Of a stretch of 64,000 nt of DNA, positions 8,290 through 17,017 are shown one piece after another (position 1 is the stretch's first letter; each line of letters starts with the position of its first letter). Below the pieces are notes generated by a model, which was not told where the DNA came from, ran no database searches, and saw only the letters and a program-made list of their open reading frames with translations. The stretch spans positions 1 through 64,000 of the forward strand of contig JAJEDD010000045.1 of NCBI GenBank assembly GCA_022821685.1, read 5' to 3'. The stretch is from Acidimicrobiia bacterium (GTDB taxonomy: Bacteria > Actinomycetota > Acidimicrobiia > Acidimicrobiales > Aldehydirespiratoraceae). The translations under genes and the position numbers were made by a program.

Positions 8290-9294
8290 CTAGTTCGGCT
8301 GCCGGCCGCGGCGGGTGCGGCCTGCCAGGAAGCCCGCCCCCCAACAGATGTGCATCACCGCGAAGGCGGCCGCGGCCCGGCCCCGGTCCCCCTGCGAATC
8401 GCGCAGGCGGGCGGCGGCTGCTGCGCAGGCTGCGGCGTAGACCGCCGGCAGGGCTGCGCCCCGGCCGCGTCCGAGGGCCAGTTCGAGCGCGGAGACGGCC
8501 AGCCCGGCCACCAGTGCGGGGGCGGCGAGTTGGCGGGCGCGCAACGACCGGGGATTGCGCACCAGCATGGTGCGCTTCCAGGCGCCGTAGGAGAAGTACT
8601 GGCGGGCCAGGCCCCGGTAGTCCGAGCGGGGCACGTAGTCGACTACCAGGGTCGGGTCGAGCCACACGGTGTGGCCGCGGGAGCGCAGGCGCCAGTTGAG
8701 CTCGTAGTCCTGGTTGCGGCCCAGGGTCTCGTCGAAGCCGCCCACCGATTCCAGGGCGGCGCGGTCGAACACTCCGAGGTACACGGTGTCGGCCGGTCCG
8801 CCGTGGCGGCCCCGTCGGAAGGCGGCGGGACCGCCCCCGAACGGTGATCGGACCGCGGCCGCGATGGGCCCCGGTCCGACGGGATGCTGCACCCCGCCCA
8901 CGTTGGCCGCCCCGGTTCGAGCCAGGGTGGCGACGGCGCGCTCCAGGTAGTCGGGCGCGAGCCGCGACTGGGCGTCCACCCGGGCCACCACCGCGCCCGC
9001 CGATGCCGCCACCGCAAGGTTGAGGCCCGCCGCGGCCGTCCCCGCCGGATTCGGGACCACTTGCAGCGGCAATTCGATCTCTGAGCCGGCGACCGCCTGC
9101 GCGGTGCCGTCGGAGCTGGGCGCCACCGCCACCGTCACGTCGATCGGCCCGCGGTAGGTCTGGGCTGCGATGGCGGCGAGGCACTCACCGATCAGCTCGG
9201 CGCAATCCCGAGCCGGCACCACCACCGAGATGTACGGCAGCCCAGCGGGGGCAGTTCCGGGGCTGTTCACGGGAGGGCTGTCGGGAGTGTTCAC
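8290..9294 (-). CDS. ExoA-like family 2 glycosyltransferase
   Basis: A 334-residue protein. A GT-A domain starts at ISVVVPARDCAEL, has a VARVDAQSRL donor/metal region and a GGFDETLGRNQDYELNWRLR acceptor motif. It is followed by hydrophobic segments near the C-terminus. The RVDAQ motif and overall order resemble succinoglycan ExoA-type glucosyltransferases. GTG 9294 overlaps the sugar transferase stop (GTGA), so it forms an operon with the two genes upstream on the minus strand. The donor sugar is not predictable. Confidence 0.85.
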   Translation of the reverse strand: MNTPDSPPVNSPGTAPAGLPYISVVVPARDCAELIGECLAAIAAQTYRGPIDVTVAVAPSSDGTAQAVAGSEIELPLQVVPNPAGTAAAGLNLAVAASAGAVVARVDAQSRLAPDYLERAVATLARTGAANVGGVQHPVGPGPIAAAVRSPFGGGPAAFRRGRHGGPADTVYLGVFDRAALESVGGFDETLGRNQDYELNWRLRSRGHTVWLDPTLVVDYVPRSDYRGLARQYFSYGAWKRTMLVRNPRSLRARQLAAPALVAGLAVSALELALGRGRGAALPAVYAAACAAAAARLRDSQGDRGRAAAAFAVMHICWGAGFLAGRTRRGRQPN

Positions 9295-10610
9295 CGGCCT
9301 GAGCGGCGGGCCATCACTACGAGGCTCTTCACCATGATCTCCCAGTCGAGCAGCGGCGACCAGTTCACAACGTATTGCAGATCGTGGCCCAGCTTGTAGG
9401 CGGCGTCGGTCTGGTAGTGGCCCTGGGTCTGGGCCAGGCCGGTGATGCCCGGCGGGATGTCGTGGCGCCGCCCGTATCCGGCGATCTCGGTCTCGAGCCG
9501 GGCCACCAGCTCGGGCCGCTCGGCCCGGGGCCCCACCAGCGACATCTCTCCCGCCAGCACATTCCAGAGCTGCGGCAGCTCGTCGAGCCGGGTCCGGCGC
9601 AGCCACGCCAGGCCACCGATCACTCTCGGATCGTCGGCTACAGCCAGCTCCGGCCCAGCTTGCTCCGCGCCCGGCGTCATGGTCCGGAACTTCACCATCA
9701 CGAAGGGCACCCCCGCCATGCCCACCCGCTCCTGCCGGTAGATCACCCCCGCACCGGCCCGCAGCCGCACGCACACCGCCACCGCCAGCGTCACCGGGAC
9801 GGCCACCGGGGCCAGCACCAGCAGGTACACCAGATCGAGCAGGCGCTTGAACCGCAGTCGGCAGGCGGGCAGGGCGTGGGCTCGCAGCGCCACGAAGGGC
9901 ATCCCGCCGATCTGGCGGGTCCGCTGGAGTCCCAGCAGGGTGTCCGACGGCGCGATCCGCCGGTAGACCCCCACCCGGCGCCGCTCCAGCTCGGCCAGCG
10001 GCCCCGGATAGATGACGTCGAGCGACTGGCTCGACAGCAGCAGCAGATCGGTGGCTTCGGCCCGGTCGACCTCGGCCACGATGTCGGCCGGCGCGTCGGA
10101 CTGCCCGGCGATCTCCACCTCGGGCTCGGCGTCGAGCAGGTGGCGCCGGGCGGAGGCCACCTCGGCTTCGCTTCCCAGCAGCAGCACCCGGCACCGCCCG
10201 AGGCGGCGGGACCGCAGGCGCCGGGCCAGCCAGCGGTTGAACGACACGGCCAGGCTGGCGGCCGCGGCCAGGATCACCAGGTTGGCCCGGGGCATCAGAT
10301 AGCGGCCGCTGAGCAGCGACACGGTGGCGTCGGCCCCCACCGCCAGCAGCGTCAGCATCGTGGCCCGCGGCAGCCGGGGCGCCGGGCCGAGCCGCTGCTC
10401 GTACTCGTAGAGGCCGCCGAAGTAGTAGACGGCCATGTGCAGGGCCGTCGCCACCGCGAACCCCGCCGCGTAGTGCGACAGCGGATAGGTCGGCCAGTCG
10501 AGCCCGAACCGCGCCGTGGTGATGGCTGCCATCAGCCCGAGGAGTGCGGCCGCGTCGGCCAGGTACAGGTAGCGAAACCCCAGCCTCGGGGCTGGTCCGC
10601 CGGCCGTCAC
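9291..10610 (-). CDS. Polyprenyl-phosphate sugar-1-phosphate transferase
   Basis: A 439-residue initiating transferase that puts the first sugar phosphate on undecaprenyl phosphate. The N-terminal half has four to five membrane segments and a nucleotide-binding-like segment (CRVLLLGSEAEVASA). The C-terminal half is the bacterial sugar transferase domain, with KRLLDLVYLLVLAP, VKFRTM, RRTRLDELPQLWNVLAGEMS and LVGPRAERPE. The GTG start at 10610 overlaps the SpoIID-SLH gene stop. Together with the flippase and polymerase this completes a Wzx/Wzy-type pathway. Confidence 0.93.
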   Translation of the reverse strand: MTAGGPAPRLGFRYLYLADAAALLGLMAAITTARFGLDWPTYPLSHYAAGFAVATALHMAVYYFGGLYEYEQRLGPAPRLPRATMLTLLAVGADATVSLLSGRYLMPRANLVILAAAASLAVSFNRWLARRLRSRRLGRCRVLLLGSEAEVASARRHLLDAEPEVEIAGQSDAPADIVAEVDRAEATDLLLLSSQSLDVIYPGPLAELERRRVGVYRRIAPSDTLLGLQRTRQIGGMPFVALRAHALPACRLRFKRLLDLVYLLVLAPVAVPVTLAVAVCVRLRAGAGVIYRQERVGMAGVPFVMVKFRTMTPGAEQAGPELAVADDPRVIGGLAWLRRTRLDELPQLWNVLAGEMSLVGPRAERPELVARLETEIAGYGRRHDIPPGITGLAQTQGHYQTDAAYKLGHDLQYVVNWSPLLDWEIMVKSLVVMARRSGR

Positions 10611-12586
10611 GGCGATCGCATCAGCGGCGGCCGCGCCACATCGGCGTCGAACGCGCCCGGCGTCCCGGCCAGGTTCCACATCAGCATGGCCATCCGGGCC
10701 CGGTCCACGCTGTCGCCGGGCCCGAAGCTCGCCGGACCGTCGCCGGGCGGAGCGAAGTCGTCGCCCACCCAGAGGCGGTGCTCCACCAGCCAGCGGGCGG
10801 CCTCCAGGTAGAAGTCGTTGATCCCGATGTCGGTGAACGGTACGGGGTGGTTGCTGTAGGTGTTGCCCGCGAAGCGCCACAGGAAGGCGGCCAGGTGCGA
10901 GGCAATCAGCGGATCGTCGGGACAGAACCGCGCCTCGGTATTGCTGCATCCCTTGGTGATGCCCCGGTTCACCATCCATCCCACCGCCTGGTCGTAGTAG
11001 CTCTCGGGCTCAACGTCGTCGAAGCTGGCCGCTCCGTCGGCCGACTGCGGCTCGCCCGCGAAGCGCCACAGGAACGTGGCGAACTGGGCCCGGGTGAGCG
11101 AGCGATCCGGCGAGAACGTGGTCGGGGTCGTGCCCTGGGTGATCTCGTTCTCGAGCATCCACAGGACCGCCTCGGCGTAGGGGTCGTTCCAGGCCACGTC
11201 GGCGAACGGAAGAGTGTGCACGGTGGGGCCGTCGCCGGTGTGGGAGCCCAGCAGGGTGAGCTTCGTGGACAGCAGGGGAAGGCAGCCGGGCGTGAGGCGG
11301 CAGCCCCGCACCAGGGCGTAGTAGAAGCGATAGCCGTACGGCTCGTTGTCCTCGTCGCGGACCTCCAGCGTGCGCTCGGTGCCCACCAGGGTCACCAGCG
11401 CGTCGTCGATGCGGCCCGACGGTCCCGGTCCCACGATGTAGATCTCAACGATGTCGCCCACGTCCATGTCGGCGAACGGGTAGTCCTCGAGCCAGCCCTT
11501 GATCTGATCGGCGGTATAGGTGCGCTGCCAGCTGAAGTTGGGATTCTGGGGGTCGCCGTTGCTGTTGGGCGCGATGTCGTAGGGGTCCGGCTGGGCCAGC
11601 AGGTACGACAGGGGGTCGCGTCGGGGCTCCTCGTTGGCCGCGGTGTGGCCGCCGTTGGAGGAGCTGTAGTAGCCGACGATCACACGGGGGCCGCTGCCGT
11701 CGGCGGGTTGGTAGGTGAGCACGGTGTCGTCGGTGGCGTCCACCTGGCCGGCCCAGGCGTCGTGGCCCGGATCCCGCTGGTGGTCCCAGGCCTTGTACTC
11801 CTGGTCGCGGGTCGATGTGTAGAGATCGAACGGCGCCGACCAGTTGGCCCGCTCCTCCATGATGGCCACCGCGTAGCTGCGAGCCGCCACCGCCTGGGCC
11901 TTGAGAGCGTCCGCCGGCCAGCTGTGGGGCACCTCGTCGAGGCCGTAGAGGTACTGCTGCATGGTCATGTCGCCGATCACCAGGCAGTACTGGTTGGCGG
12001 AGGCGCTGCCGCAGTTGGACACGCCGCCGGCTGCGGGGGTGAGCTGGAACTGCCCGTGGGCGTAGCGCTCGGTGCCGTTGCTGGTGCCCGACACCCGGAC
12101 GACCTCGCCGTCGTCGAAGCTCACCGTCAGCACCGTTCCGTCGCAGAAGCCCCGGCACCAGTCGATATTGCTGGAGTTGATGTGCCAGCCGCCGTCGCCG
12201 CGGCGCACCGTGAGCGTTCTGACGGTGGTGTCGAGGAAGCGGCCGTCCATCGACACGGTCAGCAGCCCCGAGGGCCTGAACACCGTCGTGTTGTGCACAG
12301 CGATGCGCACGTCCACGTCGTCGGGCACCAGGGAGGGATCGGTTCGCAGCGTGGTGCCGGGATAGTAGAAGGCGAGTATGTCCTCGTAGCTCTGGCCGGC
12401 CTCGGCCCGCCCCAGCGCGCCGAACTGGCTCAAGCCGGTTCCGTGCCCCCAGCCCCCGCCGATGAAGGTGAACTCGCTGTCGGAGGGGCCGTGGGGATGG
12501 GCCGCGGCCGGCGCGGCCAGCCCGGCGGCGAGGACGGCAGCAGCCAACAACAGGCCTGCGAGCGAACGAATGGGATGGGGGGTCAT
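10607..12586 (-). CDS. Secreted SpoIID/LytB-domain protein with SLH repeats
   Basis: A 659-residue exported protein. ATG 12586 gives a clear signal peptide (LAGLLLAAAVLAAGLAAPAAA); an upstream in-frame start would bury it. The mature part holds the SpoIID domain, with GGGWGHGTGLSQFGA near residue 40 and WPADALKAQAVAARSYAV near 230. SpoIID proteins bind or cleave peptidoglycan. The last 190 or so residues contain three S-layer-homology-type repeats (each FADV/FDDV..Y..AV.WM...GIT.G..., then a Phe-rich RAQFATFLWR helix). SLH repeats usually bind pyruvylated wall polymers, and a CsaB-like pyruvyl transferase is encoded at 19288-20481. It heads a four-gene overlap chain. Confidence 0.85.
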   Translation of the reverse strand: MTPHPIRSLAGLLLAAAVLAAGLAAPAAAHPHGPSDSEFTFIGGGWGHGTGLSQFGALGRAEAGQSYEDILAFYYPGTTLRTDPSLVPDDVDVRIAVHNTTVFRPSGLLTVSMDGRFLDTTVRTLTVRRGDGGWHINSSNIDWCRGFCDGTVLTVSFDDGEVVRVSGTSNGTERYAHGQFQLTPAAGGVSNCGSASANQYCLVIGDMTMQQYLYGLDEVPHSWPADALKAQAVAARSYAVAIMEERANWSAPFDLYTSTRDQEYKAWDHQRDPGHDAWAGQVDATDDTVLTYQPADGSGPRVIVGYYSSSNGGHTAANEEPRRDPLSYLLAQPDPYDIAPNSNGDPQNPNFSWQRTYTADQIKGWLEDYPFADMDVGDIVEIYIVGPGPSGRIDDALVTLVGTERTLEVRDEDNEPYGYRFYYALVRGCRLTPGCLPLLSTKLTLLGSHTGDGPTVHTLPFADVAWNDPYAEAVLWMLENEITQGTTPTTFSPDRSLTRAQFATFLWRFAGEPQSADGAASFDDVEPESYYDQAVGWMVNRGITKGCSNTEARFCPDDPLIASHLAAFLWRFAGNTYSNHPVPFTDIGINDFYLEAARWLVEHRLWVGDDFAPPGDGPASFGPGDSVDRARMAMLMWNLAGTPGAFDADVARPPLMRSP

Positions 12587-12667
12587 GAAACCACCGTCTT
12601 CTGCCGACGCCCGCCGGGGCGCGAGGCTAGCGCCTGCCCGCGGCCCCATCGTGGACCGTCGCGCGTG

Positions 12668-14410
12668 TCAGGCGATGACTGCGATGGTGTCGCCCGCGCC
12701 CACCGAGTCGCCGACTTCCACCCTGATCTCGGCGATGGTTCCCGAGCGGCCCGCGGCAATGTTGTTCTCCATCTTCATGGCCTCGAGCACGGCCACCGGC
12801 TGGCCGGCGGACACCTCGTCGCCCACCTCGACCAGCAGCTTGATGATCGTGCCCTGCATCGGCACCGCCACCTCGGCCGCGCCGCCGCCGAGGCTCGACG
12901 GCCCCCGGGCCCGACGACGGGCCGCGCTCGGCTGCTCGTCGCCGGCAGCCTCCGGCGCCCACAGCGCCACGCGGAAGCGCTTGCCGTCCACCTCGGCCTC
13001 GATCTCATGGCGCACCCCGGATGCGTCGGCGCCGGGGGCGGGGGCGGGCGGAGCCTCGGGCAGCGACGCGAAGTCGAGCCGCTCCTCCACCCAGCGGGTG
13101 GAGTGGGCCGCAGCGGCAAAGTCCGCGTGGGCCAGGATGGCCTGCGCCGCGGCGATGGTGGTGGCCACGCCGCCCACCCGGGTCTCGGCCAGGGCTCGCT
13201 GGGCCCGGCCGATGGCCACGCCGCGGTCGCGTCCCCACACCACCAGCTTGCCGATGAGGTTGTCGTAGTGGGGGCTCACCGTGTCGCCGGCCTCGTAGCC
13301 GCCGTCCCAGCGGGTGGCGTAACCCTGGGCGGGCCTCAGCTCATCTATGGGGCCGGGGCAGGGCAGGAAGGCGCCCCCGGCCGGGTCCTCGGCGTTGACC
13401 CGCACCTCGATGGAGCAGCCGTCGAGGGCGATGTCGGCCTGGGTCAGCGCCAGCGGCTCGCCGGCCGCCACCCGAAGCTGCTGCTCCACCAGGTCTATGC
13501 CGGTCACCATCTCGGTGACCGGGTGCTCGACCTGCAGCCTGGTGTTCATCTCCAGGTAGTAGAACGCTCCGTCGGCGTAGAGGAACTCGACGGTGCCCGC
13601 GTTGACGTAGCCGCAGCCTGCCGCCACCGCCACCGCGGCCTCGCCCATGGCCGCGAGCACTCCGGGATCTATCGCTGGCGCGGGCGCCTCCTCGATGAGC
13701 TTCTGGTGGCGGCGCTGGGCCGAGCAGTCGCGGGTGCCGAGGTGGATGCAGCTGCCGTGGGCGTCGGCGAGCACCTGCACCTCCACATGGCGGGCCGCGT
13801 CGAAGTAGCGCTCCATGTAGAGCTCGTCGCGCCCGAAGTAGGCGAGCGATTCGCGTCGGGCCGACTCGACCGCGTCGGCGGCGTCCGCCGAGGCTCTCAC
13901 CACCTTCATGCCCCGGCCCCCGCCTCCGTAGGCGGCCTTGACGGCCACGGGCCAGCCGTGGGCCGCCCCGAAGGCCTCGACCTCCGCCGGGCTTGAGATC
14001 GGCTCGGCCGTGCCCGGCACCGGGTCCACCCCGGCGCGAACGGCCGCCTCCCGGGCGGAGATCTTGTCGCCCATCACCTCGATTGCCTCCGGCGGCGGCC
14101 CGATGAAGGTCACGCCGTCGGCGGCGACGGCCCGGGCGAAGTCGGCGTTCTCGCTGAAGAAGCCGTAGCCGGGGTGGACCGCGTCGGCGCCGCTGCGCTC
14201 GATGGCGGCCACGATGGCGTCGGTGCGCAGATAGCTCTCCGCCGCGGTCTCGCCGCCCAGCGAGTAGGCCTCGTCGGCCAGCCGCACATGCATGGCGCCG
14301 CGGTCGGTGTCGGAGTAGACGGCGGCTGCGGTGATGCCCAAATCCCGGCAGGCCCGGATCACGCGCACCGCGATCTCGCCCCGGTTGGCCACCAGCACCT
14401 TGGAGAACAT
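12668..14410 (-). CDS. Acyl-CoA carboxylase alpha subunit (biotin carboxylase + BCCP)
   Basis: A protein of about 580 residues. The biotin carboxylase domain starts MFSKVLVANRGEIAVRVIRA and has GGGGRGMKVV (ATP grasp), EMNTRLQVEHPVTE and VNAEDP. A C-terminal biotinyl domain carries the lysine in EAMKMENN. It carboxylates its own biotin and passes CO2 to an acetyl- or propionyl-CoA carboxyltransferase not encoded here. BirA, which would biotinylate it, is at 20621-21646. The start is not settled: ATG 14410 matches the family, but ATG 14458 overlaps the stop of the upstream gene (ATGA) and would add 16 residues. Confidence 0.93.
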   Translation of the reverse strand: MFSKVLVANRGEIAVRVIRACRDLGITAAAVYSDTDRGAMHVRLADEAYSLGGETAAESYLRTDAIVAAIERSGADAVHPGYGFFSENADFARAVAADGVTFIGPPPEAIEVMGDKISAREAAVRAGVDPVPGTAEPISSPAEVEAFGAAHGWPVAVKAAYGGGGRGMKVVRASADAADAVESARRESLAYFGRDELYMERYFDAARHVEVQVLADAHGSCIHLGTRDCSAQRRHQKLIEEAPAPAIDPGVLAAMGEAAVAVAAGCGYVNAGTVEFLYADGAFYYLEMNTRLQVEHPVTEMVTGIDLVEQQLRVAAGEPLALTQADIALDGCSIEVRVNAEDPAGGAFLPCPGPIDELRPAQGYATRWDGGYEAGDTVSPHYDNLIGKLVVWGRDRGVAIGRAQRALAETRVGGVATTIAAAQAILAHADFAAAAHSTRWVEERLDFASLPEAPPAPAPGADASGVRHEIEAEVDGKRFRVALWAPEAAGDEQPSAARRRARGPSSLGGGAAEVAVPMQGTIIKLLVEVGDEVSAGQPVAVLEAMKMENNIAAGRSGTIAEIRVEVGDSVGAGDTIAVIA

Positions 14411-14454
14411 TCCTGCATTGGATAGCTGAGCGCGGCCCGAATTGCACTGCGGCG

Positions 14455-16221
14455 TCATTGCGGCAGCAGCCTCGAGGCGGAGATGACCAGGAAGTCGCCG
14501 TGAGCGGCAAGCGGGTCGCTCGCCGCTCCCTCGGGGAAGAAGTCGGGCACCCGATCGGCTTTGAGAACCACCACATCTGATGGGTCCAAGTCGTCGAGGC
14601 GGTCCTCGTTGAGGCGGATTACCCGCATATCGAGGTAGTACGAGACCCAGGTGGCGCTGGTCACCGGAGGCACCGACCATGCCAGCTCCGTACCCGGCAG
14701 GCTTCCCGTCCGCTCCAGAGCGGTTCCCGCGTCGGCGGGGTCGGTGATGTAGCGCTGCCGTGTCGAGCCGCTCACCACCGCAATCAGCGTTGCCGCCATC
14801 AATGCGGCCGCGACCATCGCCGGCAGGGGGCGCCAGCGGCGGGGGATGAGCCTGCGGACCGCGTCGGCGAGAGCCGCGAAGCCGATGGTCACCGGGGCCA
14901 GCCACGGGAAGTTCCACAGCCGGTGCACCCAGGCGCCCTGCTGAACCCCGAAGGTGAGCGCCGCCGCCACCGCCAGCGTTATGGCGGCCGGCGCCCGGGT
15001 GCGCCGGTCGATCAGCCCGGCCAACAGGCAGGGCACCAGCAGAACCCGCAGCCACACCGGCACGAGCAGCTCCTCGGAGGCGAAGCGCCACTGCCTAGCC
15101 AGAAACTCGCCGAAGGTGAAGGTCGCGCCGGTGCTTCCCGCCTTGTTGCTGGTGCGAATGGATACCTGGTTGGCGAGATCCTCGACTCCGGCGCCGTTGA
15201 GCATCCAGAGCGCGGTGATCCCGGCTCCGAGCGCGGTGCCCGCGACGACCGCGACGAGCAGCCGCTGCCGGCTGGCCGACAGCCACCGCACGGCCAGTCG
15301 CCGCGGCTGTGCTGCTGGCGCTGCGACGCTTGGCTCCGCGCCGATGCTTGGCTCCGCACCGACGTCATTCCCGCTCTCGTTCGCTGCGCTCACGGGCTGC
15401 TCAGGCCACGGCCTCGCCCGTATGGGCGGGACTCGCTCGCCTGCCCGCTCGGCCTCTGAGAGCGACTCGCCGTCGTCGCCCCGCCCGGCGGCCAGCATCC
15501 ACAGCACTACGAGCGCCATGGCTGCTATCGCGATCCACGATTGCGTCGCGGCCAGCGCGGCGAGTCCGGTCACCATCAGCATGTCCCGTCGGCGCACCTG
15601 CGTGCGGTGCATCGCCCACGAAACCGCAGCGATGGCAGCCAGCAGCAGCGAGAAGCTCACGCTGATCCGCGCGTACACGTAGTAGAAGCCGGTGCTCGCC
15701 ATGGCCGCCACCGCCAGCAGCGTCGGGCCCCAGCCAAGGCCGCGGCCGCGCAGCAGCGACGCCATGAACACCACCGTGGCGGTACCCACCAGCAGGCCGG
15801 GCACCCGCAGCGCGGCGGCGCTGTCTCCGAGCACGCCCGTCGACACCACCGACATGAGCACCTGCAGCGGCGGGTGGTGGGCGTAGTTGACCGCGACGGG
15901 CGGCGGCTCGGCTCGGGGCGCCACGTCGTACACCGGCCTGACGTAGGGCTCGATCACCGCGCCGAAGCTTGAGTCGATGACGCCCAGTTCCCAGAAGTTG
16001 CGGGCCTGAAGGCCGAAGATGCCCAGGATGCGGCCGTCGTCGCTGTTGCCGAGCGGCAGTCCCATATCGGGCAGCCACACCGCCAACAGCGCGGCCGCGA
16101 TCAGCGCCACAACCGTCCATCCCGACCACAGGCGGGCTGCCACCGACCCGAGAGCCGCCCTCAAAGCGGACACTCCCCGGCGTGCATCGGGCCACCCTAG
16201 AGCGTGCGCGGGCAGGTACAA
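14455..16221 (-). CDS. GT-C/PMT-like membrane glycosyltransferase with in-frame repeat
   Basis: A protein of about 588 residues with ten or more membrane segments. Near the N-terminus, GNSDDGRILG (59-68) followed by an acidic loop and HHPPLQVLMS (115-124) matches the ArnT/PMT (GT39-like) pattern of polyprenyl-sugar-dependent transferases acting outside the membrane. Residues 255-286 (with RARPWPEQPVSAANESG) are translated from repeat copy D, in a hydrophilic loop followed by a small GAEPS duplication. The start is uncertain (TTG 16221 or GTG 16173). It is divergent from a DPM1-like synthase, which could supply its polyprenyl-phosphate sugar donor. Confidence 0.75.
   Translation of the reverse strand: MYLPAHALGWPDARRGVSALRAALGSVAARLWSGWTVVALIAAALLAVWLPDMGLPLGNSDDGRILGIFGLQARNFWELGVIDSSFGAVIEPYVRPVYDVAPRAEPPPVAVNYAHHPPLQVLMSVVSTGVLGDSAAALRVPGLLVGTATVVFMASLLRGRGLGWGPTLLAVAAMASTGFYYVYARISVSFSLLLAAIAAVSWAMHRTQVRRRDMLMVTGLAALAATQSWIAIAAMALVVLWMLAAGRGDDGESLSEAERAGERVPPIRARPWPEQPVSAANESGNDVGAEPSIGAEPSVAAPAAQPRRLAVRWLSASRQRLLVAVVAGTALGAGITALWMLNGAGVEDLANQVSIRTSNKAGSTGATFTFGEFLARQWRFASEELLVPVWLRVLLVPCLLAGLIDRRTRAPAAITLAVAAALTFGVQQGAWVHRLWNFPWLAPVTIGFAALADAVRRLIPRRWRPLPAMVAAALMAATLIAVVSGSTRQRYITDPADAGTALERTGSLPGTELAWSVPPVTSATWVSYYLDMRVIRLNEDRLDDLDPSDVVVLKADRVPDFFPEGAASDPLAAHGDFLVISASRLLPQ
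15366..15460 (-). repeat. Dispersed palindromic element, copy D (in frame in GT-C gene)
   Basis: The reverse complement starts GAGGCCGAGCGGGCAGGCGA and keeps the GGCGAGGCCGTGGCC core and GCAGCGAACGAGAGCGGGAA end. It is read in the GAG-GCC-GAG frame, the same frame as in birA and different from copies B, F and G. Confidence 0.9.
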
Positions 16222-16260
16222 GCCCGTCGCATCGCAGCGAGGCCTTGCCTGCGTACGCCC

Positions 16261-16266
16261 TAGGCT
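16261..16266 (+). promoter_or_regulatory. Minus-10 box TAGGCT, leaderless start
   Basis: TAGGCT lies seven bases before the GTG at 16274 of the DPM1-like glycosyltransferase, and no ribosome-binding site is visible. No convincing minus-35 was found. Confidence 0.5.
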
Positions 16267-16273
16267 GTGGCCC

Positions 16274-17017
16274 GTGAGCGCCTCTGACGGCTGCCTATCG
16301 GTGGTGATGCCCTGCTACAACGAGGCCGCCACCATCGACGAGATCGTCTCCAGGGTGCTGGCCAGCCGCTTCACCGGCGAGCTGGTAGTGGTGGACGACG
16401 CTTCCACCGACGGAACCCGCCGGCGGCTGTCGCAATTCGACGATCCGCGGGTTCGGGTGCTGCTGCAGCCCACCAACCGCGGCAAGGGCGCCGCGGTGAG
16501 GCGAGGTTTCGCCGAGGCCAGCCGAGAGTTCGTGGTGATCCAGGATGCCGACCTCGAATACGACCCCGGTGACTGGGACGCGCTGCTGGCGCCGCTGGCG
16601 CGCGGCGACGCCGATGTGGTGTACGGAACCCGTATGCAGGAGGGCTCGTCGTGCCGGGTGCCGTACTTCTGGCACATGGTCTGCAACCGGATGCTGACCC
16701 TGCTGTCGAACATGCTCACCGGCGTGTGCCTGACCGACGTGGCCACCTGCTACAAGGCGTTCCGCCTCGAAGTGGTGCGGTCGCTCGAGTTGCGTGAGAA
16801 CCGTTTCGGGATCGACACCGAGATCACCGCCAAGGTGGCCGCCGGCGGCTGGCGCATCTGGGAGACCGGCGTCTCCTATACGAGCAGGAACTATGCCGAG
16901 GGCAAGAAGATCACCTGGAAGGACGGCATCGCCGCCTTCGTGTGCATCGTCCGCTACGGGGTCTCAGTGCGGGTCCAGCCAATGATCCAGTCATTGAGGA
17001 CTTCGAGAATCTCTTGA
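16274..17017 (+). CDS. DPM1-like polyprenyl-phosphate glycosyltransferase
   Basis: A 247-residue GT2 protein without membrane segments. It has LSVVMPCYNEAATIDEIV at the N-terminus, VVDDASTDGT, NRGKGAAVRRGF, then QDADLEYDP (the DxD region) and late VSYTSRNYAEGKKITWKDG. These are the marks of dolichol/polyprenyl-phosphate mannose or glucose synthases. It likely makes the lipid-linked donor used by the divergent GT-C-like gene at 14455-16221. Its last 64 bases overlap the end of the convergent wecB gene, an unusually long tail-to-tail overlap. Confidence 0.87.
   Translation: MSASDGCLSVVMPCYNEAATIDEIVSRVLASRFTGELVVVDDASTDGTRRRLSQFDDPRVRVLLQPTNRGKGAAVRRGFAEASREFVVIQDADLEYDPGDWDALLAPLARGDADVVYGTRMQEGSSCRVPYFWHMVCNRMLTLLSNMLTGVCLTDVATCYKAFRLEVVRSLELRENRFGIDTEITAKVAAGGWRIWETGVSYTSRNYAEGKKITWKDGIAAFVCIVRYGVSVRVQPMIQSLRTSRIS

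Noticed and set aside
10544..13996. An 1150-codon plus-strand open frame across three minus-strand genes
   Set aside because: It spans the ends of several real genes and its translation is antisense-like; the genes opposite have strong family motifs.
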